From contig CANMNU010000062.1 in assembly GCA_947499175.1 (NCBI GenBank), positions 1-7,610 of the forward strand: a DNA stretch of 7,610 nt. Reading direction: 5' to 3'. Within the stretch, counting starts at the first letter, position 1, and each line of letters opens with the position of its first letter. Position numbers and translations under genes: made by a program. Below are positions 6,449-7,610 of the stretch, in pieces. The DNA is from Alphaproteobacteria bacterium (GTDB taxonomy: Bacteria; Pseudomonadota; Alphaproteobacteria; Paracaedibacterales; CAITNM01). The notes under the pieces were generated by a model. It saw only the letters and a program-made list of their open reading frames with translations. It was not told where the DNA came from and made no database searches.

Positions 6449-7610
6449 CTAATTTAGTTCTTGGTTTATTTTTCGAATAAGTTCTGCTCTTAACCATCCG
6501 TTCTCAACTTTTGCCAAAAGGTTTTGATTTCTAATTTGATTTAAAACTTTGTTTCGTCTCTCTGTATTAAGACCTGTTATAGACCTGATAATTTGCATTC
6601 TGAAGTACCCTGTATCAACCCCTGATAATAAATTATGTTCTTTGATTGCAGACAAAATTTCAGAGCGTGAATTGTAAGGGATAAACACTACTTCATTAAT
6701 AATGCAGCTTACACCATATGATTTTGATAAGATTTGATGATCATGCAATAATTGCAAGGTTAAAGCTAAGTGTTCTTCTTCAATATGTGAAATTGCTGTG
6801 ATAATTGAATCGGTTTCTTCCTCATGGCCATACAATAATTGATACTTTTCAATAGTATCCAAAATTATGGCTTGACGTTTTGTTAACATATAGGCAAGTG
6901 AAGAAATAATGTTGTGGGTTATATACTTAGACTTCTCACTGCATAGTAGTTTGTGCTGCCTGATTAAGTCTAATGATAACTTTATATCGTTGTTAAGAAC
7001 ACAGCTTGTCGCTCTGATAATTTTTTCAATAGTGTATGCGGCAGTAATATTTTTTAGCAATTCGTACTCCTCTATTAAGTCTAAAATATGGGAGCTATCT
7101 TTAGAAGGGATATCTCAACTGCTCTAATAATTTCTGAGGCGTTAAAAGCCACACTCTCTAGTAAATTATGGTTTTTTATCAAGTCCAAAACTTCCACATG
7201 TTCATCATTTTCAATACAGGTTACGGCTCTAATTATCGAAGAAATATCATTGGGAAACTTTTTAAATAGTCCTTGGTGTTCTATTAGATCCAGTATGTAA
7301 GAATTTTTATTTTTTTGAATGTCAGCAACGGCAGTGATTATACCTGTTGTTGTGCTTGCATACTTGGAGTTATCTAATAGAGACCATGCTGCCTTATCAG
7401 GGGTAAAACATCAGATAAATTTCTTATATAAATTTGTCTTACTACTCCCATAATCTCCTTGATGGAATATCCGTCTTCAAGTCCCTTTAATAGATTGAAC
7501 TCCTTAATCCAATTTAACATTCCAATATTAGTATTGAGCGGAAAGACAGAATCAAAAAATTCTGTTATATAGCTTGCCCCATGATTTAAGCCGTTTAACA
7601 AACCATATTT
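6449..7610 (-). pseudogene. Helical-repeat protein gene, frame broken twice, 5' end outside the window
   Basis: I do not recognise this gene. The 3' end of a long leftward reading frame is visible: 6449-7099 in one frame, about 7100-7380 in a second, and 7380-7610 in a third, with the 5' part beyond the right edge. All three pieces encode the same 34-38-residue repeat, so they belong to one gene. Frame change 1, near 7100-7102, fits loss of one A from an A-run; frame change 2, near 7379-7382, fits a duplicated CT dinucleotide. Correcting each restores the repeat spacing exactly. Without correction, stops fall at 7374-7376 and, in the middle frame, about 10 codons past the first shift at 7079-7081. 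No other stops interrupt about 387 codons, so decay is recent, or the shifts are assembly errors or programmed. TTG codons at 7060 and 7601 lie inside repeats and are not credible starts. No signal peptide or membrane segment is seen in the visible part. Confidence 0.75.
6452..7610 (-). repeat. Array of eleven degenerate 34-38-residue alpha-helical protein repeats
   Basis: Protein-level repeats, N to C: R1 7527-7610 (partial), R2 7419-7526, R3 7303-7418, R4 7201-7302, R5 7100-7200, R6 6986-7099, R7 6875-6985, R8 6773-6874, R9 6668-6772, R10 6560-6667, R11 6452-6559. Each has a first helix of the form I/V-L-D-L-I-x-x-H/Y-x-L-L, a variable linker, then a second helix built on I-I-R/T-A/S-V/I, and a variable polar loop. 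Examples are ILDLIEEYELL (R6), VLDLIKNHNLL (R5), SLDLIRQHKLL (R7) and IIRAV (R4, R5). Unit length and two-helix pattern imply an alpha-solenoid, typical of protein- or nucleic-acid-binding scaffolds. The sequence does not fit the ankyrin, TPR or Sel1 consensus. Repeats have diverged strongly at the DNA level, so this is an old array rather than a fresh expansion. Confidence 0.85.

Noticed and set aside
7088..7300. A 70-codon plus-strand reading frame opposite the repeat gene
   Set aside because: The minus strand here encodes clear repeats R4-R6 across a frameshift; the plus-strand frame shows no independent features.
6449..7610. Ankyrin-repeat or CRISPR interpretation of the periodic region
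   Set aside because: The units lack the ankyrin TPLH and GH-x-x-V-V signatures, and the DNA itself is not repeated at fixed intervals, so the periodicity exists only at protein level.

Overview
This AT-rich window reads as chromosomal DNA of a Gram-negative bacterium. The gene content (yejAB peptide importer genes, an overlapping tsaB-rimI pair, glmU) and the low GC are most consistent with an alphaproteobacterium, possibly a host-associated one of the Holosporales/Rickettsiales type. That placement is inference from gene order and protein style; no rRNA or marker tree is available here.

Layout, left to right. 1-714 (minus): 5' part of a secreted trypsin-like serine protease, running off the left edge. 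689-1789 and 1790-3697 (minus): yejB and yejA, permease and periplasmic binding protein of a Yej-type peptide ABC importer. Transcription runs yejA, yejB, protease with no gaps (stop and start abut, then a 26-bp overlap), so the three look like one operon; yejE and yejF do not follow. 3698-3872: promoter-bearing intergenic gap with a tandem 10-bp repeat. 3873-4313 and 4267-4830 (minus): rimI and tsaB, overlapping by 47 bp. 4831-4880: short divergent promoter gap. 4881-6194 (plus): complete bifunctional glmU, whose last codons and stop are duplicated in tandem. 6195-6448: convergent intergenic region with a strong 11-bp hairpin and smaller stems, the probable 3' ends of both flanking transcripts. 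6449-7610 (minus): 3' part of a gene for an unrecognised alpha-helical repeat protein (at least eleven repeats of 34-38 residues), interrupted by two frameshifts and running off the right edge.

How they work together: the protease-YejAB unit suggests extracytoplasmic proteolysis linked to peptide uptake. TsaB and RimI serve translation (tRNA t6A37 formation and ribosomal protein acetylation). GlmU makes UDP-GlcNAc for the envelope. The repeat protein is the accessory part of the window: its repeat architecture is clear, its function is not, and its reading frame is broken.
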